NCBI GenBank assembly: GCA_002751075.1
Contig: NAOQ01000198.1
Location: 6,504-48,270 of the forward strand
Length of the DNA stretch: 41,767 nt
Reading direction: 5' to 3'
Origin: Ichthyophonus hoferi
Taxonomy: Eukaryota; Opisthokonta; Ichthyosporea; Ichthyophonida; Ichthyophonidae
Shown here one piece after another: positions 22,355 to 34,765 of the stretch (position 1 is its first letter; each line of letters opens with the position of its first letter). The notes beneath the pieces are model-generated. The model was given only the letters and a program-made list of their open reading frames with translations. It was not told where the DNA came from and searched no databases. The position numbers and the translations under genes were made by a program.

Positions 22355-24571
22355 GTATATTTGATATGGAGGTTCATTGGATAGCCATTAAGAAGCTACC
22401 ACCTTCATTGGAGCAAATCAGGTCATAAATAGTAATAGTGATCGTAATAACAATAACAATAACAATAAAAATCACACTTAGCATACATACGTCAATGTAG
22501 TCTATGTATGATCATGCATATCATAAATAACAATAGCCAAAACAATAGCCAAAACAATAGCCGAAACAGTAAGAACAACAATAACATTTATACAGAGCCT
22601 ACTTACATCAATGCATTCTATGATTTTGTCTGTTACAGAATCGCACATTTCATCAGTGACCTGGGCGCCTTCATTCACTTCCATGGACAGATCCAGTACT
22701 GAGGCCAACCCATTGCTGGCTAACTTCTCCACCGTCTCTTTGACTGCCGTGCTCTCCTCACCTTAAGAAAGGGGTCGTGGATATGGTGAGTATATAATAT
22801 AATATAATACAACATAACCTGATATAATATACTATATATTGTATAGTATATAATAATCATAGGGCGGTTGTGTAAAATATTATACACGCATTATTACTTA
22901 GAACGCCGCATATTAATAAGGATAGAACATATATATATGTGATTAGGTGTAAACCCGTGCAGGGACTGTGTACTCATCATCTATCCTTAAAATACAAATT
23001 AACAATGTATTGTGTGATGAAGGAATACAAAACTGGAACTACTTTATATATTATACAATAGCTACCGTATATAATAATACGACATAATTAGCCTCATTTC
23101 ATTTTAATGCTGCTAGTGAACTAGGCAAGCCCATACGTGCGAACGTAATGTAGTTAAATAAATTGTTTAATTAATTAATTAATTGATTGCTACATAACAA
23201 CAAAACATAACATAACATAGATTATACGGCGATATGTATATAGTTACATTTAGTGCTTACAACACAGGGAAGATGGATGAAGTATTTATAAAACAACTTG
23301 GTAACGTAAAAATATTAACATAAAAAGACAATACCTGCACAGAACTGCTTGAAGAACGAAATGCGGAGGATGTTATTTGTGATGAAAGTGAGACGAAGCT
23401 TATCACTGATCCGCAGTATAGTGTCAGAACTGTTTACCAACCAGGGGAACGAGCATAATTTGAACACCAGTAGAGATCGCAATAGCTCGGCGTTACTGTG
23501 GTTGATGTTGGTTGGCATTAGATATTGTCGAGGGCGACAAGGGAATGAATACAATTGCGTATAGTTCCCTAGGGGCATTGTCATCTCGACTAAATTACAA
23601 AAAAATATATATATATTTTAATTTTAAAAAGTATTTATGATGTGCACTACAAATAAAGAACTACAAATAATATTTTCTTTGTTTAATAAATGCTAGTAAG
23701 ATCTTTGTTTAATAAATGCTAGTAAGATCTTTGTATTATATCTCAAATAATTCAAACTGAAAAATAAATCGTGAGCATCGAATCCATTACACAATGTTAC
23801 AGATGTCCACTGGCTAACATTCAAATAGCAGATAAAGAGAACTATATTGATAAAGACATGGTTATTTTTTGCTTACGCATACGCATATTGGTGTGCTATA
23901 AAGAAAGAATTGCGCGTTTTATTTAAAATTATAAATAATCTATGTTAACTTTCATGCAGGATATATATATTCACTGAGCTAGGGTAATGAAAGCCTCGCC
24001 AGATTGAATTGAAATGACCTTAAACAAGAACATAACCCACGATAGTAACATGCTAAAAACAACAGACATTTTCCCGCCAACAAAGTGACATATTCTTACC
24101 TTTTAGACTTAAAAGCATTTTTTGCATCTCGGAAATTAAGGGTGTCTCCTTGTCCCGTCTATAATAAAAATATTTAGTTAGCCATTCATTATCTATATAT
24201 ATACCTTTATTATCCGCATACCTATTTATATAAATATTATGAATTTCTTCAATATCTTAAAAGTAATGATATGCCAAATTGTCGCCGTGTTAATATGTTT
24301 GAGTAATATAATACGGGTGTGTACAGGAGGTATGTTAAACCAATTAGCTAACTACCCCTATCAAAGAACATGATGTTAAATTACTTTTTCCTGTTCAGGA
24401 ATGTCGGCATCACTGGTTAGCAGGAGGGTGGAGCTAGTAGCTACCACAAAACCAGCCACGGCTAGTTTTGCAACTTTGCCCCACTTACCCGGTCGAGCTG
24501 CTGCAGCCGTAGTACTATTGGATGTAATAAAACATTAGACATAACGTTAATCTGGAAAACAATGCGGCCAT
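18739..24571 (-). CDS. PRODH: EF-hand proline dehydrogenase, tandem copy A (11 exons)
   Basis: This is the mitochondrial FAD enzyme that oxidises L-proline to pyrroline-5-carboxylate. Exons are 24571-24546 (uncertain), 24514-24385, 24158-24100, 23495-23335, 22761-22607, 22257-21937, 21650-21474, 21051-20827, 20246-20016, 19411-19283 and 18885-18739, giving about 586 residues. The N-terminus is presequence-like, with a hydrophobic stretch after GKWGKVAKLAVAGF. ELLRSLLVFKLC and FCAGEES open the catalytic part. Two EF-hand loops follow at about 218-229 (DADMTGNLSLIQ) and 254-265 (DVNKDGQVDLLD). The barrel carries IDAEQTYFQP, REGLCFGLKMVRGAYM, ASHNENT, Y525VPYGP and IRRAQEN, where the Arg pair binds the proline carboxylate. 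The family identity is certain. The first exon would need a 31-base intron, so the start could lie elsewhere. No break is seen in the reading frame. Confidence 0.92.
20657..20815. repeat. CCATA-type minisatellite ending in telomere-like units
   Basis: Imperfect ACCATACTAT units in an intron of proline dehydrogenase A grade into CCTAACCTAACCTAACC at 20781-20797 and then CCTACCCTACC. The open frame at 20336-20785 is a read-out of this repeat. Confidence 0.8.
22322..22354. repeat. (GTAT)n microsatellite in a proline dehydrogenase A intron
   Basis: About six GTAT units follow a short TA run. Confidence 0.85.
22446..22570. repeat. AACAAT-type simple repeats in a proline dehydrogenase A intron
   Basis: Two clusters, (ATAACA)n near 22446-22470 and (CAATAGCCAAAA)n near 22525-22565, lie in the same intron. 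Confidence 0.75.
23676..23734. repeat. 26-bp tandem duplication
   Basis: Two identical 26-base units (TCTTTGTTTAATAAATGCTA plus GTAAGA) and seven bases of a third lie in an intron of proline dehydrogenase A. Their identity suggests a recent slippage event. Confidence 0.9.
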
Positions 24572-27138
24572 TTTAGTTATTTACTCTGTGGTTTCATAGC
24601 TAACTACACAAGTTAATTTAGCTGGTTGTCCCACCCACATACACACATGCTTTCATTCCCTTTCCCCTATTCTCCCACAACCTCCACTCTGCCCCATGTT
24701 GAAAGACACCGTCTACAACACGAATACAAAGGCTTTTATGTAAATTGGTGCTTGGTTGAATTAAAAGGCTTAGACATCGGATTGATATAGGCTCCAATAA
24801 TATGAATAACATGACGTAATAGGGAATTAGCTACAATATATAGAAGTAATTTCCTTTCTTTAACGAGCATGAGTTTATTCATATTATAATTACATTATTA
24901 GAATATTAGTGACCGTCAGTGTAGATTACATAGGTTAGAATATACAATTGAATGCAATGATGCGGGAAATTGCTATACAAATGACTGTTTTTTTCCCTTA
25001 TGAAAAGTGAATAACAATACAGGACAAATATTTAGAGATAATAGAAGATTTTGAAAACAAATATCCCATATACTGTCCCCTCTATATTGATATTTTTAAA
25101 AAATAAAAAATAAACAAAATGGCACAAATTAAAGAATACTTGCATAGAACGGCTATATGAAAACGCGGTGCGGGCAGCAGAACCCCTAACCATCGAATCC
25201 GGTCTTAAAAATAATCGAGAAAACATCATAATCAAATATATGAGAAGTGCTAAACTGGGATTCTTTTCTGCGTGTTACTTTGCTTTTAATGTGTATCCTA
25301 GTTAGTGCGCAGTGCACATAAATAAACTCATCCAGCATGGGTATTTTTAATCCAATGGCCAACCACAATTTAAATGCAGAGCTGTAGATTTATCCTCAGA
25401 AAAGATGCCGTCTTATTTGATTAGTCAACCAGCTACTTTGATTGCTTGCTTTGGTTGGAGTTGATTACTTATCTGTCGTTAACAATGCGCCACATCTTTA
25501 TTATATTCTAAGAATTATGTGTGTAAGTTTTTAAAATTAAATTTGTTTTATTTGGTATTATCCTTATGAATTAACGTAGTATTATAAAACAAGGCAAATA
25601 AAGAGTTGACTTCCTACTCTATAAATATCGGGATATCGATCAATATCAGGACTGGCCTGGGCGGCAGCATGCACTACCAATAATAACAGCTAAGAAAACA
25701 ATTCATGTGAAAAGAAACAACCGATGAATAAGATATTCCCTCGTGTTCAAATCATTTATTTATTTCTAAAATAATTCGTCATTTATACCATATATCAATC
25801 ATGTAACGTATAACTTTGTAAGAATTACCTTTAGGCTTGGTATGTGTATGTGCTAGAACATTTTAAATTGGGCTATCGTAATTTTATCGCGATTCGAATC
25901 CTAATCTACTTGGATCTACTTTTTAAAGAGGCACCAATAATTCCTGAATATTTTGTTAACATATGTTCGTAAAGTTGCACTCAAAAATGCTAATACACAA
26001 GTTGCTCATCGAGCCAATCTCTTCTCCCTCTATAGTTTGTTATCAATTATAAACTTAAACCCGAAAATGAGAATTGAGAATTATTCTTGCATTTTATTCC
26101 ATTGTAAAGTTAGCCATTTAAGACTCCAGTTATGAATATACCCCAATTATCGCCGAGTCCTACACCACACTGGTGGGTATAAATAGTATTATTAACAATG
26201 AAAATGTGCGACTCATTGTTTGATTACAAGGAGATGATTGGCTGAGTTACATAATTGTTGGTATTGGTCGAGCCATACCTCCAATAAGATTCTGTTTACA
26301 ATATCATGCAATAAATATAATGAATACAATACCATATAAAGAATAAATAATTCTTAGAGCACGATAAGGCTTCCCATGGCTTTATAGTTATCAAAACACC
26401 ATCTAACTTATCGTTTATATACGTAACTGAACATTTGGATAATATCAGGGTCTAAATGCATATAATCGAAACGATTATGTTTCTCTATTTTTTACTGTTA
26501 GGGAAATTATTATGGAGGTTTACAAGAAAATATATTATTTTATATATTATTTATTTTGAAAATTGTGAAGCGAAATGAAATAATGTGCTCAGCCGGGTAT
26601 AACTGTAATAATAATACTCATTGGAAACAATTTAGCTAAATAGTAATCTGATCATTAAATTATCGGATATGTAATGTTTTAGCCAACGGATATTCTAGAT
26701 AAAGGTCTTATTGTGGAGCCACCCTTTGATGGGTATTATTACATTTAGATTTACATATAATTTCAACCAGTGCAAAGACAATTTACTAGGTAACTGACGT
26801 ACCCTGTTGGGGCACATGGTAGTTGCAATAGTTTTCTTTTTTGAATACAGTTGATGGTGTCAAAAACGGCGCATTTTGCTAAACCAATAAACCGTGCAAA
26901 CCACGTGATTGCAAATTTCAATGGTTGAGTTTCACTTCAGCGAATAATAAAATGCTCTGCCAATTCTGTAGTATCCGTAAATTAATATGAATTTGATTAC
27001 TATAACTTACACATTTACATCTAAAGTCGTGCAAAACAAAGACCTGTTGTAAACAGGTCTCAATTCGAACTCTTGGGCTGAGTGTATTTCAATATTTACG
27101 TTTATAGATGGTTTTTGATGGATAATACAAAAAATACA
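24572..27138. other. Intergenic region between the two proline dehydrogenase genes
   Basis: This interval should contain the promoter of copy A, which reads leftward. It is AT-rich with no recognised exon. A minus-strand open frame at 24618-24812 could hold an alternative first exon of copy A (ATG AAA GCA TGT GT before GTATGT, phase 2), but this is weak. A CACGTG hexamer at 26902-26907 is the only familiar regulatory motif, and its role is unknown. Confidence 0.4.
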
Positions 27139-27305
27139 CACCCGCATAGCTGTATTCAATAACCCAAATGGGACCAATCATAAATATTCTTATTGGCTAA
27201 TACAATTCATGAAAGATCACGAGACCCACTAGGATTGTCTGATCTTATCTCGATAAGTTTACACTATGGCGGCCTTATTTGGATAGCTCGGTCTTGCAAC
27301 ATAAA
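27139..27305 (+). repeat. Dispersed repeat, copy 4
   Basis: This is the partial copy closest to 17655-17945, sharing ATAGCTGTATTCA, TATTGGCTAATACAATTC, GAGACCCACTAG and ATTGTCTGATCTTATCT. It lies about 0.6 kb past the 3' end of proline dehydrogenase copy B, mirroring the position of copy 3 relative to copy A. Confidence 0.7.
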
Positions 27306-27538
27306 GGAGTAAGCTGTAGCCAAAAAAGGCATTAACGCTTTGGTTCCAACAACAGACAATGAGATGTGAGTTACAAGCAGGAAACCCATATTATTCTTTA
27401 CTTGAAGTGGTAAATTACTACTCGTGGTTACTTCACACTTCAAGATATACTAGTGAAGAAATATTTGGTATAGGTTTGTAATATGGCAAAAGTCAAATGG
27501 GCATAAGAATATTTTTTGTAAAAAAAAAACATGTCTCA

Positions 27539-27544
27539 TTTATT
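27539..27544 (-). promoter_or_regulatory. Possible poly(A) signal of proline dehydrogenase copy B
   Basis: AATAAA on the gene strand lies about 345 bases past the stop codon. No closer hexamer is evident. Confidence 0.3.
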
Positions 27545-27660
27545 ATATAGATATTTTTTCCAATTCAACTGGCCGCAGGAAAATTCGAAAATACATACAG
27601 GTTTATAAGTGCAGTACGGGTATGTGTATGGTTCTATTACCTTACCTAATGAACTAGCTT

Positions 27661-27772
27661 AGCTACTAATTACTAAAAAAAAAATATAAAAAAACTGAAA
27701 TCAAAATAAATATTATTATTTTCTGTTGAGCTACGAATTACTAAAATCAAACTGAAATCAAAATAAATATTA
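27661..27772. repeat. Imperfect tandem duplication in the 3' flank of proline dehydrogenase B
   Basis: 27661-27714 and 27729-27772 share AGCTAC-AATTACTAAAA and ACTGAAATCAAAATAAATAT, differing mainly by an A-rich insertion in the first unit. Confidence 0.75.
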
Positions 27773-27887
27773 CTTTTGGCTCTTCAACAATCCACTCACT
27801 GGTGAAGCTGGTATGGTAAATTCTAATATGGTTAAATTTAAAACCATTCACCACTAACAATAATTACTATAATTCATCAAATAATAT

Positions 27888-30800
27888 TCAGTAACCAAGC
27901 CAACGTGGAGCAATGCGGTCTACACGCATGACAGATACCAGACGTCTCTTAAACTCCTTTCCTAACAACATACGTTCCGTCTTGGTGCTATCTAACAGCG
28001 CACTGTTTTCCTGTGCACGGCGAAGCTGTATAGTTGATGGTTAGTACGCGTTCTTTATCTAGGCTAAAATAACTATAGTTATCGTTATCTAATTAATTGA
28101 TGATGTGGGGTGTGAAGTATTATATATAATATTTTTAAGAAATATGAAAAGGTTCTGTCTGATACGGATTGGGAACTCTTGATTCTGTAGTGATATTGCA
28201 TAAAAGCTGATGTTATATATATTTTATAGAAATAAAACTACATTAAAGACGTACCAGATAGGGTATGGCCTCACGTATAGGCCCATATGGTACATATTTA
28301 GCAATGTTGTATCCTTGATTTGCCAATGTTAAAGAGATATGATCGCACATTCCCATGAGTTGTCCAAAGAGAACGGACTGTGTCTATAGATTATAATAGG
28401 AAGTTAGATAATTGGCACGCATACGATCCTATTCTCATACTATCATACATACACTGGTAGTTACAACCTTATAATAACTGAAATAAACACTTAGCCCAAA
28501 AAAACACTAACACTAAACTGTAAGCAAGTTAGCTTTCAACATCATTGGTAGATTCTATCCTATGTGCCATAGGTTTTTAATCGAATATTATCATTGCGTT
28601 AATGTTACACTAACCTTAGAAGGAATTCCCAGGTCTTTCATCTGTTGTATAGTCGAAAGAATAGAATTCTCATTATGACTAGCCACCATGATGGCCAAAG
28701 GTTTCCTATCAGGATCATCTTGGGTCATAGCAATTGTCTGTAGCGAGAAACTAACTGCCTGATCAAAATTATCATCAGTTTCCCTTTTAGTGGTGCAGAT
28801 GGGGTCCTCTAGGTTGAGGTCATGGGCTCGTTGCCGTTCACTAACCTGTACAAAGGTGACAGTGTTATTTGTGTTGATTGTATGTATACTTGAGGGTAGC
28901 ATGATAGGAGGAATGGGAGTAGTAAATAGCTAGGGGGTTAGCCTCTCCTTGTTCCATAAAGGTCCTAATCCATCTCTCTATCTTTCTTTTCTTGTATTAT
29001 CTATAAAGCAATCCATTCTGTTGAGGGCTGTATCATTGTGCCATTGATTTACCATCTACTATCTACCCTACCATACACATTATTCTCTTAGTCAACAGAC
29101 ATACCTCAATTAATTACATATATATAACTAAGATGATCCTTACTGAACCAGCACATATTCCCACGCTAATTGATATTCCTATAATATTATATTGTATTAT
29201 ATTAATCATTACATATAATTAAGCTAACTACATTGCGTTTATTACCATAGTAACCAAGCCAACCGTACAAAGACCCCTTCTTTCCTTTCATAACACTCAC
29301 CATATAGGCTCCACGAACCAACTTAACGCCAAAGGCCAGCCCCTCTCTCTGTGCCCGTTGGTAGTCTAACTGCAGTCTATTTAACGCATTCTTCATATAC
29401 ATTTGATAGGTGTTATACACGGAGGGTTCACGGCCATCTTGATTGAATCGTTGGGTCATAGTAAAGGCCACATGATCTATACAGGGTTGAAAGTAGGACT
29501 GCTCCGCATCAATCATGACTCTTACTCCCATCTATTGCAAGGTAGGATGAGGGGAGGAGAGAGGGAGGGAGAGGGAGGGAAGGGATTGTCAGATAACTGT
29601 AAGGGAGTAAAAAGAAATATATTTTGAGAGATGAGGTTTACAGTAGTTGCACATAGAAGAAGAGATTCCATTTGCCTTGAAAGGTGAATGGAGACAGTGC
29701 ATAATAAAACCCATGCAATCAACAAACCCATCCCTACAATAAAAGAAGGTATAGAGAGTATAGTTCCATGAACACTATATATAACTATATTACAAATACT
29801 ATAATAACCAACTATATGATAAACACATAACTAAGTATACTATAAATACTATATTTAACTATACTATAAACACTGCAGTTAAAGTATTCCAAGTTACAGC
29901 TGGTAATTCTTATACACTACGGACCTTTTTGGCAGTTGCACATATAAGATCCAGGCGGTGAACTAAAGCATGAAGCTCATGGATGTCCTCCTCGGTCCAT
30001 GCGGGAGGTTCGTAATGTAATGGGACTATAGCCTCTTCCTGCCCCTGGATTGGGCTGCTCAGCCAGACGTGTCGTTCATCGCAATGTATATTAAGCCGGC
30101 TCTATATAAGGAAGGAGAGGGAACGAGGGAGCGAGATAAAGAAGGCAAAGGTAAGGGTTGTATGTTAGAGGGGTCTGGCCATCCAATGGTCTTTAGAAGG
30201 TTACAGTAGTGGGCTGTTTTTATTGGCCGCCTTTCTGTCTGTATCTTACTTTTAATCATTTCCTATTGCACTTAGGCTTATCTAGCTATACCTTCACATT
30301 AACACAATTCCCGTTATGCACATATCACTTCATTACCCACTACGCCTCCCCGTGTTGTAGTCCATTCTATACCCTTATCCCCTTACAAACATAATCACTC
30401 CAATCGGTGCACTTACCTCAGATTGGAAGAACGATCTCACACTGGGATTAGTAATAGATAGGGATGTTTCAAAATCAATCCAATCCACCTTGCCATCCTG
30501 GTTACTATCTATTTTTTGAAACAACAGCTCTGTCTCCTTCTCATTCAACTTATAGCCGAGCTTATGCATACCCCTAGAGAATTGCATTAAGGAAACACTG
30601 CCGGTGCATTCTGAGTCAAGTAGATTAAAAATGTCTCTTATGTATGTAAGCATGGAAGAGGCACGAATCAGAACTTCAGGTTTGGTAAGGGCGGTGGCTT
30701 TGACTGCGGTGAAAGTATTGGGTATATTGCTGGCAATCTGATTGGATTAGGATTGAATGAGAATAATGCTAGAAAAGAGATCTGGTTGGGATAAGAGAAT

Positions 30801-33422
30801 GGAATAAATCTAGAATATTTACTAGGTAACATGAAGGATAGTATCATATATGTGCATTGTACTGTAGTCATGAAGGTGTAGTGTTCATGCGTATTGGATG
30901 GGAAGGCACCACACAAAGACCAATCACATCATATATATGTCATACCTCGATCGATTCTATAATCTTGGAGGTCACAGCATCACAATGCTTACTGGTGACT
31001 TGCTCGCCTTCATTGGTTTCTATGGAAAGGTCCAGGATGGTAGCGATACCATTGTTTGCAAGACGATTCATGGTGTTCTTGACATCTACGGCCTCCTCAC
31101 CTATATAGGATAGGGTTGGTAAGCACTATAAAGTTAGATGCTACTGCTGCAAGATGGGCATATCAACTTGAACTTATATACATGTACCGTATAGAGTATT
31201 AACATAATGAGGAACATATTCATTCAGTAAAACCATATACAATGCTAAGGTAACAATGTTCAGGTAGTTAGATCTTACACTGGAAAAAGCCAATGTATGG
31301 ATCTAGAAATGAACCAATGAAAAATATCAATCTAGATTAATTGTAGATATTAGTCTCAACGCAGCTATACAAATTTTTACTTGGGTTAAGGTACAATATT
31401 CAGTTATAAGTCTTATATGCAGTATTTGGGCAAGAGGATAATTGGAGTATAATTCATAAAATTGCCTCAAGTAAGCCATAAGATTTGTATTTTGTTTTGA
31501 ATTTGAATGCATTCTTTCTTGGTCAAAGAGAAAAACATACATATAGTATATAAAAAAGAGAAAAAGGTGTATAAACACTTAGGAGTCATTGTTAATACAT
31601 ACATATATACATACACACATAATAGGACTATACCTGCGCAGAATTGTTTAAAGAATGAATGGCGACTAATCTCATAGGTTAAGGACGAGAGATGTAGTTT
31701 CTCAGCTACACTCATTATGGTTGCCGCACTGGATACTAGCCAAGGGTAGGAACACATCTTGAACACCAGGAGCGATCGTAGGATCTCGTTATCACTGTGA
31801 ATATGCATACATATAGGTCATTAATTAATATGGAATAGATTTGAATTGAGGTTTTGACTTGGAGAGTCTGGATACATCAACTCGTCAGATAATTGAATAT
31901 TTATGTGCATATCACATACATATATGCTTGCGGTGTAAATATGAGGGTTTCCATTGATTTTCAAAGGAAAAATAAAAGGTAGTAGGTGAGATGAGGACAA
32001 AGATAATCTACTCTTTTCTTCTACAAAACCATGCATTATAGTATTGCATTGTAAACATACTAGTCTGTGATGGTATTATGCCTGAATTTGCATCGTGGCC
32101 ACTAAAATGATACATATTTTGAGTTGTGGTGAATATAAAACGAATAATCTTGTAGCGATGTATATATATTATGCAGCGAATAAATCGACAGAAGAATGTC
32201 AAGTTACAATGAAGAGTTTAATAATCACTCTAGTTGCCTTAAATACGATTCTTCATCGTAGTTAATACAATCATAAAACATAAAACTAAAATAGGTATTT
32301 ACAACCAGTACTCAGCTCTCATGCAAACATTAATCTATCCTTACCTTTTGGTCTTAAAAGCATCTTTTGCATTTCTGAAGTTAAGACTACCCTCAATCTG
32401 ATCGGTCTGTGACTAGTATTAAACATATAACGTAAGTAATCCCATATCATCATATTATTGTGTTAAAATGTGGTTATGGAAGAGTTAGATGGGGGTCGTT
32501 CCCAGGGGAGAGGACGGGCTCACATACCTTACTGCGTTATGTGTAAAGTATATTGGATTATATTTCTACGTTTCCTGTAGACAGATTAGGCGTTGGGTGT
32601 AGCTATAGCTATGCTAGGCTAACAATTATTTTAATTGAAATGGCCTTATCTATAGGCTGACGATATTCTGGCTTCTATGTAAAAGCAAACTAAAATTTTA
32701 TATTAAAGAGTACAGAGAACAAACATACCAGTTCATGGGCAATGGTTGCTTCTCGCTTTGCACCAATAGATGCACGCGTATAGCCAGCCAGTATTGTAAT
32801 TCCCCCTATGGCAACAGTGGCATACCGTCGCCATTTACCAGCATCAAATCCCAGCGTGTGCCTGCAACAGTAGAATGTGAATGCCAATACCCCAGCCAAT
32901 GGATAAAGATATTCATGAGACCAGTATATATTTAGTTTGAAGGAAGAAGTAGAAATATTGGGTTATTGTCGTACAATCCTTTACTTGGTATTTCCTATAC
33001 CGCTATGAACATACCTACAACATTATTACACTAGATGTGATACCCCTTTCCATAGAATCCGATCAGGGAACAATGCAAAGCCTAGCAACATCGACATCTT
33101 ATTGGTCATTGTGACAATGTGTTCAAGAGAGGGAAGATGCGGTTGTGACAATAACTGCAGTTTTATATCATCTTCCTTGTAATATCTAAGCTAGGATTAT
33201 TCCAGTTGAAAACAAAGCAAATACATAGGTAGTAGTTTGTTTATAAAAACTAAGCAGTACAACAAAATGATTTCCTCAAGACGGACTTAGGCGCTATTAC
33301 TTCCATTCCATACATAAATAGATATAAGGAGCGACTACGTACACGTTGCGACGGGACAGGCTGGTAGCCACCGCAGAGGCTTTGAAGCCTAAATATGATC
33401 TATGAACTATTCTGGAAAGCAT
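27888..33422 (-). CDS. PRODH: EF-hand proline dehydrogenase, tandem copy B (11 exons)
   Basis: Exons are 33422-33343, 32861-32729, 32406-32345, 31794-31634, 31100-30946, 30737-30417, 30101-29925, 29531-29301, 28845-28615, 28383-28255 and 28025-27888, giving about 605 residues. Intron phases match copy A at all ten positions, and six of the eleven exons have the same length. The N-terminus (MLSRIVHRSYLGFKASAVAT) is a typical mitochondrial presequence. A hydrophobic segment after GKWRRYATVAIGGITIL may be a membrane anchor. EF-hand loops lie at about 238-249 (DSECTGSVSLMQ) and 274-285 (DSNQDGKVDWID). The barrel shows MIDAEQSYFQP, NTYQMYMKNAL, REGLAFGVKLVRGAYM, ASHNENS, Y547VPYGP and LRRAQEN. The exon 7 donor (AAG|GTCCGT) departs from consensus. 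The reading frame is uninterrupted, so the gene is likely functional. Confidence 0.94.
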
Positions 33423-34765
33423 TCGTCTGAAGTTTTTTTCAAAAAATTGTACGATTTGATTGTCAATGTTATTTTCAAAGTTGTGTATAAATCAATGCTC
33501 GATACCCAGATATTAATATAGTCAGGCTAACATATACAAATAAAGACAGGCATCATGGGCAACAATAACCCAATGGGAGTGAGACTATGCACCTCAGGCC
33601 AACCCTAAAAAAATAGGTATAGATCACCGATTAGCAATTATATGTGAACTATTTTGGTCGGATTAACTTAAAAATCTCTTTTACTTCATGAAATAATTCC
33701 GAAAGAGTTATTAATAATTTTTTAATAATAAACAACATACAATCAATATACTTTGATCAATAATTAATTACGAAATACCGCAGTTCCTCAGAATGGGATA
33801 TAGCCTACTAATAGCTAACACCTATCACAACGAATATTGTCGACAATTGACGAATTAAGCCGCTTTCTCAATCTATGTTCACCAATCACTATCCTCTATA
33901 TTATATTGCATAACATTTGCCAATATCATTTTTCATATTTTTTATTTGTTTTTCTGCGACGTGCCGTTTCGCAGAACTAAAAGTTTTATTAGACATGGCT
34001 GCCGTTTGATCCGTTAGTTTTTAAAAATCCACTTTCAGTAGAATGTCCCTTATTACCATCCATTTTTTTTTTTTTAAAAAAAAAAAGCTATAATCATGTG
34101 GTTTCCCAATGTCTTTGCAGCGTTATATCCAGCAACTAAGCAAAATGCTCCCAGTGCATGTTTTCTGTACAACGGATTAGCCGTTTTTTTAAAAACAAAT
34201 CTGCTCAATTAGCGCAATACATGTAAGTTGAGTTCTCTCAGTCACCGACTTGAAAGTATTAAAAAATCCCGACTATTACACCATATTAGGACTACTATTA
34301 TAATGATTATAATAAGGGACGAACGCATTGTTTTGCTCACTTTATTCCTGCATCTATATCTAAGGCTTTCAATAGAACCACCTTCCACCAATCATAATAT
34401 ATATTTTATTGGTTCCAATTGGTTTGGCGCATAACTGTTTATTGTTTGTAGCAAGATGGCTTGCCAGTGTTCATTTTATCCATCTTGGTGGGATGCTCAG
34501 TTTTATTTACTTAGGTAGTTTATAATTGGCTTATTAATTCTTTAAATACAGCCAATCTCCACGCCACTTCGAAATCATTTCCGATTGACTCTAATCATTG
34601 TATATATATCAGGAATATAAATTTTAGTTTCTGAGATAGTTTTACGATTGATAAACGATTTTTATACAGATAATAATCATGTTTCAAGATTACATACTTG
34701 CATGTAGACTCTATATTTTAAAAAGGAACTATAATGATAATAAGTTAAACATAAGTAAACATTAT
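33423..34765. other. Upstream flank of proline dehydrogenase B
   Basis: The presumed promoter of copy B lies at the left side. A T13/A12 homopolymer pair stands at about 34062-34087. No coding exon is recognised; the frame at 34228-34434 looks like chance. Confidence 0.4.

Noticed and set aside
25881-25902. GATTCGAATCC, resembling a tRNA B box
   Set aside because: No matching A box, acceptor stem or cloverleaf can be drawn around it.
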